Part shown: piece after piece, positions 38,977-48,150 of the stretch
How positions within the stretch are numbered: position 1 is the stretch's first letter
Layout of the letters: the number at the start of each line of letters is the position of its first letter
DNA from: a bacterium
GTDB lineage: Bacteria; Vulcanimicrobiota; Xenobia; Xenobiales; JADMJV01
Assembly (NCBI GenBank): GCA_018266105.1
Contig: JAFEBA010000017.1
Location: forward strand, 125,173 to 178,315
DNA length: 53,143 nucleotides
Direction: 5' to 3'
Notes under the pieces: model-generated
What the model was told of the DNA's origin: nothing
The model's input: only the letters and a program-made list of their open reading frames with translations
The model's database searches: none
Position numbers and translations under genes: made by a program

Positions 38977-41588
38977 TGGCCAGCTATACCCTGCGTTCCA
39001 CACTGGTCATGACTTTGATTGACTTCTTTTTCAATCTGGTCGTGCTCTATACGCTGGGCTCGCTGCTGCATCTTTTCCCGGACCATACCGGGGCCTACTG
39101 GAAACTGGTCGCGCTGCTTTATCTGACCAAATGCGCCATCTGGTTGGCGCTGCGCATCCCGCTTATGCTGCCAATCGACCGCTGGGAAAGCCAGGGCTCG
39201 CCAGCCGAGGCCACCGACCCTAAATTAATCCGCGCCATTTATTACTTCCCCTTCGACTTCACGCTCTTTTACGGAGGCCTGCTGGGCGCTTTCTACGCCG
39301 CTTTGTTCTATTGCCTCATCTACACCCACAACGATTTTCGGCTGGGGGCGGATTTGCTGCTGCCGGGCTTGATGCTCTCGGGCGCCGTCTGCGGCGGAGC
39401 CATCGCCATTGGAGTTCCGGTCAATTTGCTGATGACGGCCCGGTTGTCGCGCCGCCTGGCCGAACGAAAAGTAGCCAGCTTCGAAGAAATCCCGGGCAAA
39501 GATCTTTCGCTCTACACCAAGATCGCCACCATTGCGCTGGCCCTGGGCTGCGCCCCCAGCCTGCTGCTCTTTTCCGTACAGAACTTTGCCTCCAACGCCC
39601 AACTGTACGACGAGGCTTTGCGCACCGCCCAGGCCATCAGCCAGCGCCTGCAGGATGAAGAGAATCCGGCCCGCTGGGCCTTGAGTCGCGACGTATTTCC
39701 CTTCTGGATCGAAGGCGGCAAGGTCTACTTCGCCGGCTCGGAGGGTGTGCCGAACGAGGTGGTGCTGGCAGCCGGCGACGTGAGCGAAGGCACCCCGCTG
39801 GTGGACCACAAGTGGGGGGTGGTGGCCAGCCTGCAAAACCGTCGCGGAGTGGTTGTCAGAGTGGCCGATCCACACCACAACTGGCTGGCCCTGACCTTGG
39901 TGGTAATCCTGGCCTCCCTCTGGCCGCTGGCCACCACCAGTTTACTGGTGCGCACGATCGTCAAGCCCATCGCCGTGATTGGATCCACTTTCCATCGCAT
40001 CATCGGTCGGCGGCGCACCGACGAGAGCGACCATGTTCCGATTTACTTCAAGGACGAACTGGGACGGCTGGCTTTTAACGCCAACCGCACGATCGACATT
40101 CTCACCATGGCCCGGGCTCAGCAAGAAGCCGACGCCGAGGCCTTACGCACCAAGAACCAGGAACTGGCTGAGGCCTATCGCACCAAAGGCGAGTTTCTGG
40201 CCAACATGTCCCACGAACTACGCACCCCTCTGAACGCCATCATCGGCTTCTCGCGCCTGATGAAACGCAAACTCAAAGACACTCTGCCCGAAAGACAGGC
40301 TAAGAACCTGGATCTGATCGAGCAGTCGGGCGAGCAACTGCTGGCCCTTGTGAATGACCTGCTGGACTTCGAACGCATCGAAGCCGGTCGCCTCAGCATC
40401 CATCGAGACTCCTTCGCCCTGGCCGAACTGCTGGAAGCACTGGTGGCCAGCATGCGTCCGCCTGCGGAAGAAAAAGGCTTGCAGCTTGAGCTCTGCATGC
40501 GAGACCTGCCTGCACTCTTTTACAGCGACAAAGACCGGCTGCGGCAGATCCTGGCCAATCTCCTGACCAACGCCATTCGCTATAGCGATGTGGGCAAGGT
40601 CAGCCTGGAAGCCTGGAGCGAGGCCGGCCAGCTTTGCCTGCAGGTCAGTGACCAGGGCCTGGGGATGAGCCAGGACCAGTTGGAGAAGATTTTCGAACCC
40701 TTCCATCAGGTGGATGCCTCGCATACCCGAGAGCGCGGCGGGGTGGGACTCGGGTTGGCCATCGTCACCCGCCTGGTGGGACTGCTCAAGGGTCAGATCT
40801 CGGTTGCCTCCAAACTGGGAGAAGGCTCCCAATTCAGCTTACGCTTCCCTCTGGAAGACGGATTGGCGGCTCTGCAGCCGCGCGGCAACGGACCCGAGGT
40901 CCTGGTTGTGGACGACCAGATCGACTATTTGGAAGTGATTCACCACGAGCTGAGCGAGGCCGGCTTCCGGGTGAGTGTGGCCAATAGTGGGGAACGAGCT
41001 CTGGCCTTGCTGCAGGACTGGATCCCCAGTCTGGTTCTGCTCGACATCATGATGCCTGAGATGAACGGCTGGGAAGTCTTGCGCCAATTGCGCGCCAGCC
41101 CAAGACTGCGCGACGTACGGGTGGTGATCACCAGCGTGGTCAACGAGAAACCGGTGGGCCTGGACGTTGATTTTGCCGGCTGGTTGACTAAACCGTTTCA
41201 ACTTGAGGAATTTAAGCGTTTTTTAGCGGAACCCGAGGCTCTCCAGGGGGGCTTGATGATTGTGGAGGACGACCCGCAGACGGCCCAGTTGATGTTGCAG
41301 GTTTTTGAAGACACCGGCTTGAGCCCGGTAGTCTTCGCCAGCGAGAGCGAAGCCCGCCAACATTTGAGCCACACCACTCCGGCCGTGGTCATCCTGGATT
41401 TACACCTCAAGGAAGGCAGCGGCTGGGGATTGTTGGGTGACCTGCGCGGGCTGACCAAGGTATTTGTCTATACCGCCAGCGATCTGACCCAGGCCGAGCG
41501 GGAACAACTCAAGGCACATTTCGTTTCAGTGGTGCAGAAACACGGCCAGGACAGCTTACGCCAGCTGGTGCAGAACGTTGTCTCCTGA
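38976..41588 (+). CDS. Membrane hybrid histidine kinase with two C-terminal receivers
   Basis: 870 aa. N-terminal ~330 residues contain about six hydrophobic segments (from residue 8, ~42, ~88, ~125, ~185 and ~310), with an extracytoplasmic loop at ~200-305. A HAMP-like linker follows. HisKA with MSHELRTPLN (His413), HATPase with NAIRY, DQGLGM and GVGLGLAI. REC1 Asp690 in LLDIMMPEMNG and REC2 Asp808 in VILDLHLKEGSG. REC2 has no basic effector domain. It is the only complete autokinase of the cluster, so it is the probable phosphate source for the Hpt and receiver proteins upstream. Confidence 0.93.
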   Translation: MASYTLRSTLVMTLIDFFFNLVVLYTLGSLLHLFPDHTGAYWKLVALLYLTKCAIWLALRIPLMLPIDRWESQGSPAEATDPKLIRAIYYFPFDFTLFYGGLLGAFYAALFYCLIYTHNDFRLGADLLLPGLMLSGAVCGGAIAIGVPVNLLMTARLSRRLAERKVASFEEIPGKDLSLYTKIATIALALGCAPSLLLFSVQNFASNAQLYDEALRTAQAISQRLQDEENPARWALSRDVFPFWIEGGKVYFAGSEGVPNEVVLAAGDVSEGTPLVDHKWGVVASLQNRRGVVVRVADPHHNWLALTLVVILASLWPLATTSLLVRTIVKPIAVIGSTFHRIIGRRRTDESDHVPIYFKDELGRLAFNANRTIDILTMARAQQEADAEALRTKNQELAEAYRTKGEFLANMSHELRTPLNAIIGFSRLMKRKLKDTLPERQAKNLDLIEQSGEQLLALVNDLLDFERIEAGRLSIHRDSFALAELLEALVASMRPPAEEKGLQLELCMRDLPALFYSDKDRLRQILANLLTNAIRYSDVGKVSLEAWSEAGQLCLQVSDQGLGMSQDQLEKIFEPFHQVDASHTRERGGVGLGLAIVTRLVGLLKGQISVASKLGEGSQFSLRFPLEDGLAALQPRGNGPEVLVVDDQIDYLEVIHHELSEAGFRVSVANSGERALALLQDWIPSLVLLDIMMPEMNGWEVLRQLRASPRLRDVRVVITSVVNEKPVGLDVDFAGWLTKPFQLEEFKRFLAEPEALQGGLMIVEDDPQTAQLMLQVFEDTGLSPVVFASESEARQHLSHTTPAVVILDLHLKEGSGWGLLGDLRGLTKVFVYTASDLTQAEREQLKAHFVSVVQKHGQDSLRQLVQNVVS

Positions 41589-41611
41589 AGCCAGATAGAT
41601 AGGATGAAGTG

Positions 41612-42019
41612 ATGGAAATCCGTCGAGCGGGGTCGCAGCCTTCGGGCCAGGGCCCGGCTGAATATTTCACGGGTCAGGTGCGCATCGACCCTTTGATCAA
41701 AACCAAAGACCCGGCGCGGGTCCAGGCCGCCAGTGTCACCTTTGAACCAGGCGCCCGTACCGCCTGGCACACCCATCCCCTGGGACAGACCCTCGTCGTG
41801 ATTTCTGGAGCGGGTTGGGCTCAACGCTGGGGCGGCCCACGCGAAGAGATTCGTCCGGGCGACGTGATCTGGTTTGAGCCGGGCGAGAAACACTGGCACG
41901 GGGCCACCCCCACCACGGCCATGACCCATATCGCCATACAGGAGGCTCTGAACGGCAGCCCGGTGGACTGGCTCGAGCAGGTCAGCCAGGACCAGTATCA
42001 GAGTGAGATTGCCCGCTGA
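41612..42019 (+). CDS. Small cupin-domain protein
   Basis: 135 aa from the ATG at 41612 (AGGA seven bases upstream). Cupin motif 1 is [18 protein letters not shown] (His, His, Gln) and motif 2 is [17 protein letters not shown]. The metal site is HxH...H, typical of the carboxymuconolactone-decarboxylase/quercetinase-like small cupins. Substrate unknown. Its 3' end overlaps the STAS-like gene on the other strand by 22 bp. Confidence 0.9.
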   Translation: MEIRRAGSQPSGQGPAEYFTGQVRIDPLIKTKDPARVQAASVTFEPGARTAWHTHPLGQTLVVISGAGWAQRWGGPREEIRPGDVIWFEPGEKHWHGATPTTAMTHIAIQEALNGSPVDWLEQVSQDQYQSEIAR

Positions 42020-42342
42020 AAAGGTGGCCTTCGGGGATTTTCCTGTCGGTGGGTGCGGCGAACCCCAAGCTGCCTGGTCACTCCCAATCGAGTGAGTAGC
42101 GCCAGCGGTTGCGGCTGCAGCCCTGTCAAAACCAGGCTGTGGCCGCGAGTTCCCAGCGCGCTCTGGATTTCAGCCAGTGCGGCCAGTTCCTCAAAATCGA
42201 AGAAGGGCAGTTGAGACAGGTCCAGGGCCACCTCCGCACCTGGGGGGAGGTGGCGAAGATGCCGGTAGACCTCTTCCAGCCAGCCGTGAAGTTGACCGGC
42301 CTGTAGAGCAATTCGAGCGCTTCGGTGATGCAGTCTCAGCAC
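41998..42342 (-). CDS. STAS-domain-like protein
   Basis: 114 aa from a GTG at 42342. Residues ~35-65 ([26 protein letters not shown]) and ~70-90 ([21 protein letters not shown]) match the STAS/anti-anti-sigma pattern of strand, acidic loop and helix. The position where SpoIIAA-type proteins have the regulatory Ser is Phe (FFDFEE), so it may not be phospho-switched. It is alone on the minus strand among plus-strand genes. Partner unknown. Confidence 0.6.
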   Translation of the reverse strand: MLRLHHRSARIALQAGQLHGWLEEVYRHLRHLPPGAEVALDLSQLPFFDFEELAALAEIQSALGTRGHSLVLTGLQPQPLALLTRLGVTRQLGVRRTHRQENPRRPPFQRAISL

Positions 42343-42509
42343 AATGTCCCCCTGGAGCTTCTAGTGCAGGAAACGTACCAGCAGCCGATTGAGAAAAAAA
42401 TGATCCAGCTCAAATCTAGGTCCAGGGGACAGGCTGACCTTCAGAAAAGGGCCCCTTTGAACCATCCGCGAAGGGCGGGCCAAAATCGAGAATCTGTGCT
42501 GGAGGCAAG

Positions 42510-44135
42510 ATGGCGACCGAAACCCAAACCGAGACCGGACACCAACTGGTATTCACCATCAAAGCAGTCTTAGAGAAACGTGCTTCAAAGGAGCAGTTGG
42601 CTCAGGTGTTAGAATCCAGCCGCAAAGGGCTGGATGAGCAGGTCAATGACTTTCAGGCCACCGTGCAGGAAATGCCCGCGGAAATGCGCGAGAAAGTGGC
42701 CACTCTGGTCAATGGCGCCGAAGAAGTCTTCGGATTTATGGAGACTGCCCTCAACGAAATTGGCCAGTATCTGGAAAATGACGACGAGAACCTGCTCTTC
42801 AACGCGGGTTCCGTGATTCGCCGCGGAACCGAGCAGCTCAACTATATTTTCGATGAGATGCGCAATTTCGTCCTGGCCGTTAGTGGCCCCACCGCCATCC
42901 CCAACCTGAACCTGATGATCCGCGCCCACGAGGCTTTCGTTCCGGACAAGGATGCCAAGGGTGAACGCCTCAAGGAATTCTGCCACTTCGAACGTCTCAT
43001 GGCGCTGCAGTCGCTGGACAGTCTGGAGACATCCGAGCAAACGCCCGAACTGGCGGCCCTGAAGGACGTCTGGGACAGCCACCTGCGCTGCATGAACCGC
43101 ATGTTTGTTGCCATCGAAAAGGGCGACAAGGCGGCCGTCAACAAGGAGATGGATAACGCAAAAATCAGTTTTACCCGCCTCAACGAGCGCATCCCCAACG
43201 CCGTGCTCTCCCAACGCGTGGACGGACCCACCCCTTCGGAGTCGGTCAACCTGGCCCTGAGCCTGTCCAGGGACCTGGGCGCTCAGGTCCTGGGCGACGG
43301 GCCGCTGGTGGAGGTCCTGGCAACCATTCACAAATCGTCGGAAGAACTGGCCCAGGGGCTGGATCAGTTGCTGGAAGCCGGAGTGGAATCCGTGATGCTG
43401 CGCGAGGCCATGGACCGCGCTCTGCAGGCTCTCGACTATCAGCAAGAAGCCCTGCAAGAGTTCGCCGAGTTCTTTACCAATCGCCTGGATCTGGTCTTAC
43501 GCTCGGCCCGCCACAAGCTGGAGGAATCCACCATTCAGCTCTCGGCCGCCCTGGACAACCTTAGCGAGCTTTCTGAGCGTGAGGGCAAAGTGGCCTGTAT
43601 GCGCTGTGGCCACTTCAATCCGGGCGGACGCAACAATTGCGAAAAGTGCAACATGCCCCTGCCCAACCTCGGCCAGACGGCCGGTTCAACCTTCGAGCAC
43701 TCTGAAGAAGGGGTGGATACCGGCCAGAAGATCGATCCTCAACAGCCGATTCTGACCACCAACCTGGTGCGCCTCTACACGGCCGTCAATCAGGTCTTTG
43801 ACGGAACCATCGACGGCGACAAGTTCCTCTCCGAGGTCGAGTGGTTCCAGGGCGTGATTGATAAGAACTCCGAGTACGACATCGAGGAGCCCAACTGGGA
43901 CGAAATCAGCGAAGAAGAGCGGGCCGAAGAGGAAGAGGGCTTCAAAGCTATGCAAGAAGCCCAGGAGCTCTTTAATCAGGGCGTGACCGAGATGAACGAG
44001 GCCCTCGAGCGGATGCGCGGCTACCTTGAATCGGAAGCTCGGGAAGACCTGGAAGAAGGTCTGCGCATGATGGACGCGGGGGCTCGTAAGGTGGCAGCCG
44101 TAGGCAACGCCTCCAAGCAAAAACCCCGCTCATGA
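42510..44135 (+). CDS. Helical protein with central zinc ribbon
   Basis: 541 aa. Long alpha-helical region (residues ~10-355), a zinc ribbon at 363-380 (CMRCGHFNPGGRNNCEKC), then an acidic helical C-terminal part (ISEEERAEEEEG). It is preceded by GGAGGCAAG. A second gene at 48139-49359 has the same layout (helices, CPMC..CAHC ribbon, helices), so they are paralogues. The M23 peptidase gene starts at its stop (ATGA), so they are co-translated. No catalytic motif; perhaps a scaffold. Function not known. Confidence 0.75.
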   Translation: MATETQTETGHQLVFTIKAVLEKRASKEQLAQVLESSRKGLDEQVNDFQATVQEMPAEMREKVATLVNGAEEVFGFMETALNEIGQYLENDDENLLFNAGSVIRRGTEQLNYIFDEMRNFVLAVSGPTAIPNLNLMIRAHEAFVPDKDAKGERLKEFCHFERLMALQSLDSLETSEQTPELAALKDVWDSHLRCMNRMFVAIEKGDKAAVNKEMDNAKISFTRLNERIPNAVLSQRVDGPTPSESVNLALSLSRDLGAQVLGDGPLVEVLATIHKSSEELAQGLDQLLEAGVESVMLREAMDRALQALDYQQEALQEFAEFFTNRLDLVLRSARHKLEESTIQLSAALDNLSELSEREGKVACMRCGHFNPGGRNNCEKCNMPLPNLGQTAGSTFEHSEEGVDTGQKIDPQQPILTTNLVRLYTAVNQVFDGTIDGDKFLSEVEWFQGVIDKNSEYDIEEPNWDEISEEERAEEEEGFKAMQEAQELFNQGVTEMNEALERMRGYLESEAREDLEEGLRMMDAGARKVAAVGNASKQKPRS

Positions 44136-44968
44136 ACCGGCGGCGCTTCCTGGGGGGGTTGGCGGCCACGGCATTGTGCGCCACAGCCCGAGCTCAGGAG
44201 GGGCCTCGTCTCTCCATTCAGGGGGTTGCCTTTCAGGCCTACCCCCTTTTTGTGAGTCTCTATGGAGAGGTCGCCTCCCCCGAGGTGGAGTTCGAGAGCA
44301 AGAGCTATCGCATGCTGGCCATTTCCGGTGGATGGCGGGCGGTGGTGCCGGTCAGTATTGATGCCCGAGGCAGCCATCAGCTCAGGGTGGTGTCCCGCGG
44401 CCAAACCGTGGCCGAGCGCAGCCTGAGCGTGAAGCCCCGCGACTATGGGATGCAGTATCTGAGCATCAGCCCCAGCACCCTGGCCAGTTATGACGATCCA
44501 CAGAACAAGGCGGATGACGAAGCCATTCTGGCCGCCATGAAAGGGGTGGATGATTCTCAATTGTGGCACGGAAACTGGGAGCTCCCCTGCCAGGCTCCTG
44601 AATCCACCGGCTTTGGTCAGCGACGCCTCTACAACGGCTGGAAAAAGGGCTGGCACAAGGGCCTGGATTTGGCGGGATGGGAAGGCCAGGCCATCACCGC
44701 CCCGGCCGACGGCCGAGTCATCCACAAAGCCAGGGGCATCGTCAACGGCAATACGCTCGTGCTCAGCCACGGTCTCGGAGTGTTCTCCGTCTATTTTCAT
44801 ATGAACAGCTTCGCCGTGGGGATGGGCCAGAGTGTCTCGCGGGGGCAGCAAATCGGCAGCGTGGGCGGTACGGGAGGCTTTGCCCCCCATTTGCATTGGG
44901 AGACACGCTGCTTCGGGGGCCCCGTTCATCCCAAAGCTTTTTTGCAGCTTCCCGCTGACTGGCGCTAA
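44132..44968 (+). CDS. Secreted M23 (LytM) endopeptidase
   Basis: 278 aa with a twin-arginine-like signal (MNRRRFLGGLAATALCATARA). Metal-binding motifs: HKGLDLA (His, Asp), HLHW (His) with the GNTLVLSHGLGVFSVYFHM sheet in between. Cleaves peptidoglycan cross-links, or is a scaffold if one ligand is lost; all ligands are present here. The ~110-residue N-terminal beta-rich part precedes it, as in the LytM/EnvC-related Planctomycete-type proteins. Coupled to the zinc-ribbon protein upstream by a 4-bp overlap. Confidence 0.9.
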   Translation: MNRRRFLGGLAATALCATARAQEGPRLSIQGVAFQAYPLFVSLYGEVASPEVEFESKSYRMLAISGGWRAVVPVSIDARGSHQLRVVSRGQTVAERSLSVKPRDYGMQYLSISPSTLASYDDPQNKADDEAILAAMKGVDDSQLWHGNWELPCQAPESTGFGQRRLYNGWKKGWHKGLDLAGWEGQAITAPADGRVIHKARGIVNGNTLVLSHGLGVFSVYFHMNSFAVGMGQSVSRGQQIGSVGGTGGFAPHLHWETRCFGGPVHPKAFLQLPADWR

Positions 44969-44989
44969 AGACAGCCCCTGCGGGGCCCT

Positions 44990-45550
44990 TTATGGTTCTA
45001 GAAAGCGCTCCAGAAGCTTTTCAGCGCGACCGCGCCAGCATTCATCGCAATGCTTGGACAGGGGGGTTTCTTGGAGATTCACTTCAATCAATCGACCCGT
45101 ACGCTGCAATGGAAAGTCGCAGACTGGCTGAAGCAACGACGAACTCCCAACCACCACCACCTTCTCACTGCCTTCGACCCACTCCAGGGCCTGGCGCACC
45201 AGCGCCTGGTCCAGCTCTTCGCCTTGCCAGACAACTCCGGGTCGTCTGGCGGCTCCTGACCAATGTTCGGCAAAGGCGTTGCCATGGAGCTCAAGCACCT
45301 GGCAGCCGGCCCGCTGCAGCAAACCATCTTGATTGAGAGTGACAATGCGCGCTCTGTGAGTACGCTGCAGCTGGCACAAGATTTCGTGGCCACGATTGGG
45401 CTGGCAGCTCAAAACCTGCTCACGCCAGGCCAGATAATCCGACCAGCACTGTTCCTGATTCAACAAGAAGCGCTGGAAGTCGTAGCCCGGAGGCGCCGGC
45501 ACGCCGCTGGCACGGCTCAGACCGGCCCCCACCCAGAAGAGAATGCTCAC
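44990..45550 (-). CDS. Short SIR2-like NAD-dependent protein
   Basis: 186 aa from a GTG at 45550, 11 bp after the rhomboid stop. Sirtuin motifs: GAGLSRASGVP at 8-18, TLNQDGLLQRAG at 71-82 (Asn73, Asp75), catalytic-type His89 in ELHGN, VVGSSSLLQP at 134-142, IEVNL at 155-159. The two CxxC pairs of the structural zinc module are missing and the module is shortened to ~30 residues, giving a smaller protein than typical CobB (~230-240 aa). It might be a deacylase, or a NAD-binding/hydrolysing relative. The open frame continues upstream to 46159 but overlaps the rhomboid gene. Confidence 0.75.
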   Translation of the reverse strand: MSILFWVGAGLSRASGVPAPPGYDFQRFLLNQEQCWSDYLAWREQVLSCQPNRGHEILCQLQRTHRARIVTLNQDGLLQRAGCQVLELHGNAFAEHWSGAARRPGVVWQGEELDQALVRQALEWVEGSEKVVVVGSSSLLQPVCDFPLQRTGRLIEVNLQETPLSKHCDECWRGRAEKLLERFLEP

Positions 45551-45561
45551 CCGGGCCAGTT

Positions 45562-46254
45562 CTATTCGGCCGAGGGCGGACCCTGGTAGGCCCAGTCGCT
45601 GCGCACCCATCCGGCCAGGTGCAAAAGCCCCATACTGGCCGCCCCGAACAGAAAGCCACCGACGTGAGCCGCGTAGCCCACCGGGCTGGTCACTCCGTGC
45701 ACGACTTGAAAGAGATGGCTCTGGCTTTGCTCGAAAAACCAGAATCCGATGGCCACCAGCGCGGGCAGCTTGAACGAAAAAAGCATAATCGGCGGAAACA
45801 ACCAGGCGAAACAGCCGATTTTGATCCGGCTCTCGGGAAAGAGATACAGGTAGGCGCCCATCACTCCGGCGATAGCACCGGAGGCCCCAACGCTGGGGAT
45901 GCGCGCGGCCGAGCCGCTCAAAAAATGATCGGAGAGCAAACTGGAGACAACGCCCGCCAACAGATAGAAAATCAAGTAACGCAAGGCTCCCAATCGGCCC
46001 TCCACGTTGTCGCCGGTAATCCAGAGAAACCAAAGATTGCCCAACAAGTGAGCCAGGCCGGCGTGCAGAAATAGGGACGTCAGCAGAGTCAGCGACCAGC
46101 CACTCATGGCTCGGTGACCGTAATGCACGATCCAATCCTCGCTTCGTCCCCATTGCCATCCCAAGACGAAGACAGCCAGATTGATCGCCATGAGGAGGTA
46201 GGTAACCCAGGGGGTCGCCTCACTGGGGGTATCATCCTCGACTGGAAAAAGCAC
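45562..46254 (-). CDS. Rhomboid family intramembrane serine protease
   Basis: 230 aa from a GTG at 46254. Six predicted transmembrane segments. Catalytic Ser125 in GASGA and His197 in AAHVGG; the oxyanion-type HAGLAHLLGN (Asn73) is in place. Cleaves transmembrane substrates in the inner membrane. It starts one base after the stop of the glycine-zipper gene, so the two are translationally coupled, and the SIR2-like gene follows. Confidence 0.93.
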   Translation of the reverse strand: MLFPVEDDTPSEATPWVTYLLMAINLAVFVLGWQWGRSEDWIVHYGHRAMSGWSLTLLTSLFLHAGLAHLLGNLWFLWITGDNVEGRLGALRYLIFYLLAGVVSSLLSDHFLSGSAARIPSVGASGAIAGVMGAYLYLFPESRIKIGCFAWLFPPIMLFSFKLPALVAIGFWFFEQSQSHLFQVVHGVTSPVGYAAHVGGFLFGAASMGLLHLAGWVRSDWAYQGPPSAE

Positions 46255-46255
46255 G

Positions 46256-47293
46256 TCAGTCGGGCTTCTTGATGGTCTCTTTAGCCTTGTTGATCCAGCC
46301 GCCCAGGCTGTAGCTCAGATGATTCAGTTGCTGCCCGGCCCAACGTGTGCCGATGCGCACGGGCTGCATCGGCTTGGATTTCCAGAGTTTGGAGCTGTAG
46401 CCTACAACCGGCTCCAACAAGGGTTTCAGTCGCTTCTGCACGGCCTCTTCGGCGCGGTCGGCTTTGAGCGCCAGCGGATAGAGGTGAGGTGTGGCCCAGT
46501 TGGTAAAGCGGTCCACCGCCGGCTGAGTCTTCTTCCAGCGCTGCAGTAATGGCAGGGCCACGCCAGCCACCAGCAGTCCCACTCCGGGAGCCACGCCCAG
46601 TCCGGAGCTGATCAATCCGACGCCCATGGCCGAGAGTAAAGCTCCATGACCCTGGGCAGATCGAAATGGATTCTTCTCTTCCTGGCCCTGCTGAATGCGC
46701 GAGAGGCCACGCAAGGCATTGAAACCCAATGCTCCCAGTCCCAGGCCCATGACCACCCCGGTTGGAGCGTGCAGAAGAGCGGCCGATACGCTGGCCGAGG
46801 TGACCAGATCGCGCCAACCATCCAGGCGTTCGCCCCCTTTAGCGGACTGCACGTCCTGGAGCGCGCGCAACCCTAGCAGGCTTGCGCCCACCGGGGCCAG
46901 CGCGGCGCCTCCCGGCACCAAGCCCATAGCCGCGAAAGTTGCCGTAGCCATGGTCACTTCGGTGGCGCCGGAAAGCATCAATCTGGGCTTACCCTGACGG
47001 GCGCCTTCCACCAGCTGGGCCACGCCCACCACGCCTCCCAGGGCGCCGCCGGCCGCACCCAAACCGGTGGTCACGCTCCGCAGGCCGCTGGTGAGGTGGG
47101 TGGTGGAGACGTGGTCCACGCCGTCCACGCTGCCGACCGCGCTCTGCCAGGCCTTGGGGTCGACGACTGTCACTCCGGCCACTTCAATCGTCTTCTTGAG
47201 CGGCTCCACCACGTCGTCTTTAAGTTCCTTGGCCTCTTTTTCGCGCAGCACCCCGATGGGTGGGGACTGAGGCAGGCGGGAGCCGATTTGCAT
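46256..47293 (-). CDS. Glycine-zipper hydrophobic protein
   Basis: 345 aa. The N-terminal ~70 residues are soluble. Residues ~75-230 are Gly/Ala-rich hydrophobic stretches with GxxxG spacing (LGAAGGALGGVVGVAQLVEG, MGLGLGALGFNALRG, VGLISSGLGVAPGVGLLVAG). A basic C-terminal region (~230-345) is rich in Lys, Arg and Trp. No cleavable signal. It is similar in composition to the N-terminal half of the 31502-33220 protein. First gene of an operon with rhomboid and SIR2-like genes. Possibly a membrane-associated effector or scaffold; unproven. Confidence 0.75.
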   Translation of the reverse strand: MQIGSRLPQSPPIGVLREKEAKELKDDVVEPLKKTIEVAGVTVVDPKAWQSAVGSVDGVDHVSTTHLTSGLRSVTTGLGAAGGALGGVVGVAQLVEGARQGKPRLMLSGATEVTMATATFAAMGLVPGGAALAPVGASLLGLRALQDVQSAKGGERLDGWRDLVTSASVSAALLHAPTGVVMGLGLGALGFNALRGLSRIQQGQEEKNPFRSAQGHGALLSAMGVGLISSGLGVAPGVGLLVAGVALPLLQRWKKTQPAVDRFTNWATPHLYPLALKADRAEEAVQKRLKPLLEPVVGYSSKLWKSKPMQPVRIGTRWAGQQLNHLSYSLGGWINKAKETIKKPD

Positions 47294-47349
47294 GCACTCA
47301 AATTACCTGGAAAAGGGCCTTTTTCCTGCGCTGCGAAGGCGCCGGCCTC

Positions 47350-48150
47350 ATGCAACAGTATTTACCAACCGCCATCAAAGCGGCCCGCGCAGCCGGCCAG
47401 ATCATCCGCGAGCGATTTGGGAGCCAACTGCAGGTGCGCCATAAGGGCCGTATCGACCTGGTCACCGAAGTTGATCTGGCCTGTGAGAACGAATTGCGCC
47501 GCGTCATCCTGGGTGACTGGCCGGAGCACGCCATTCTGGGAGAGGAAGGCGGTGCCCAGGGCCAATCCAACGCCCTCTGGATCGTCGACCCACTGGACGG
47601 AACCCGCAGCTTCGCTCACGGCTATCCTTTTGTGTGTGTCTCTGTGGCCCTAGAGATCGATGGCCAGATTGAGGTTGGAGTGGTCTACGACCCCCTGCGG
47701 GACGAACTTTTTCGGGCCGTGCGGGGAGATGGCGCCTGGCTGAACGACCGGCCCATTTCGGTCAGCTCGACTGATTCTCTGGAACAGGGCCTGCTGGCCA
47801 CCGGCTTTCCCTATCACCTGGCCGAATTCGACAATGCCGCCCTGTTCGCCATGTTCCGCGATTATGTGGTGGGCTCCGGAGGCATCCGCCGGGACGGATC
47901 GGCTGCCTTGGATTTCTGCTACATCGCCAGCGGGCGGCTGGACGGCTACTGGGAATTTTTCCTCAATCCCTGGGATGCCGCCGCCGGAGCCCTGATCGCT
48001 GTGGAAGCAGGGGCGCGCCTGACCAATTTAGAGGGAGGCGCCTATGACATCCGCGTGGCGGAACTTCTCGTCAGTAACGGTCTGATTCATAACGCCATGA
48101 TTGAGGTGGCGCGTCCGCATCTGGCCCAGATGAGGGGCTTACTGGGGTAG
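47350..48150 (+). CDS. Inositol monophosphatase family phosphatase
   Basis: 266 aa from the ATG at 47350. Metal-binding motifs are complete: ILGEEGG at ~62-68 (Glu65/66), WIVDPLDGTRSF at 77-88 (Asp80, Asp83), and NPWDAAAGALI near 211. Family: Mg-dependent, Li-sensitive phosphatases of inositol phosphates, histidinol phosphate, PAP or fructose bisphosphate; the substrate cannot be told. Divergent from the glycine-zipper gene; overlaps the zinc-ribbon paralogue by 12 bp at its 3' end. Confidence 0.92.
   Translation: MQQYLPTAIKAARAAGQIIRERFGSQLQVRHKGRIDLVTEVDLACENELRRVILGDWPEHAILGEEGGAQGQSNALWIVDPLDGTRSFAHGYPFVCVSVALEIDGQIEVGVVYDPLRDELFRAVRGDGAWLNDRPISVSSTDSLEQGLLATGFPYHLAEFDNAALFAMFRDYVVGSGGIRRDGSAALDFCYIASGRLDGYWEFFLNPWDAAAGALIAVEAGARLTNLEGGAYDIRVAELLVSNGLIHNAMIEVARPHLAQMRGLLG

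Noticed and set aside
45551..46159. An N-terminal extension of the SIR2-like frame
   Set aside because: It runs across the rhomboid gene in another frame and lacks sirtuin features; the GTG at 45550 begins the GAG motif.
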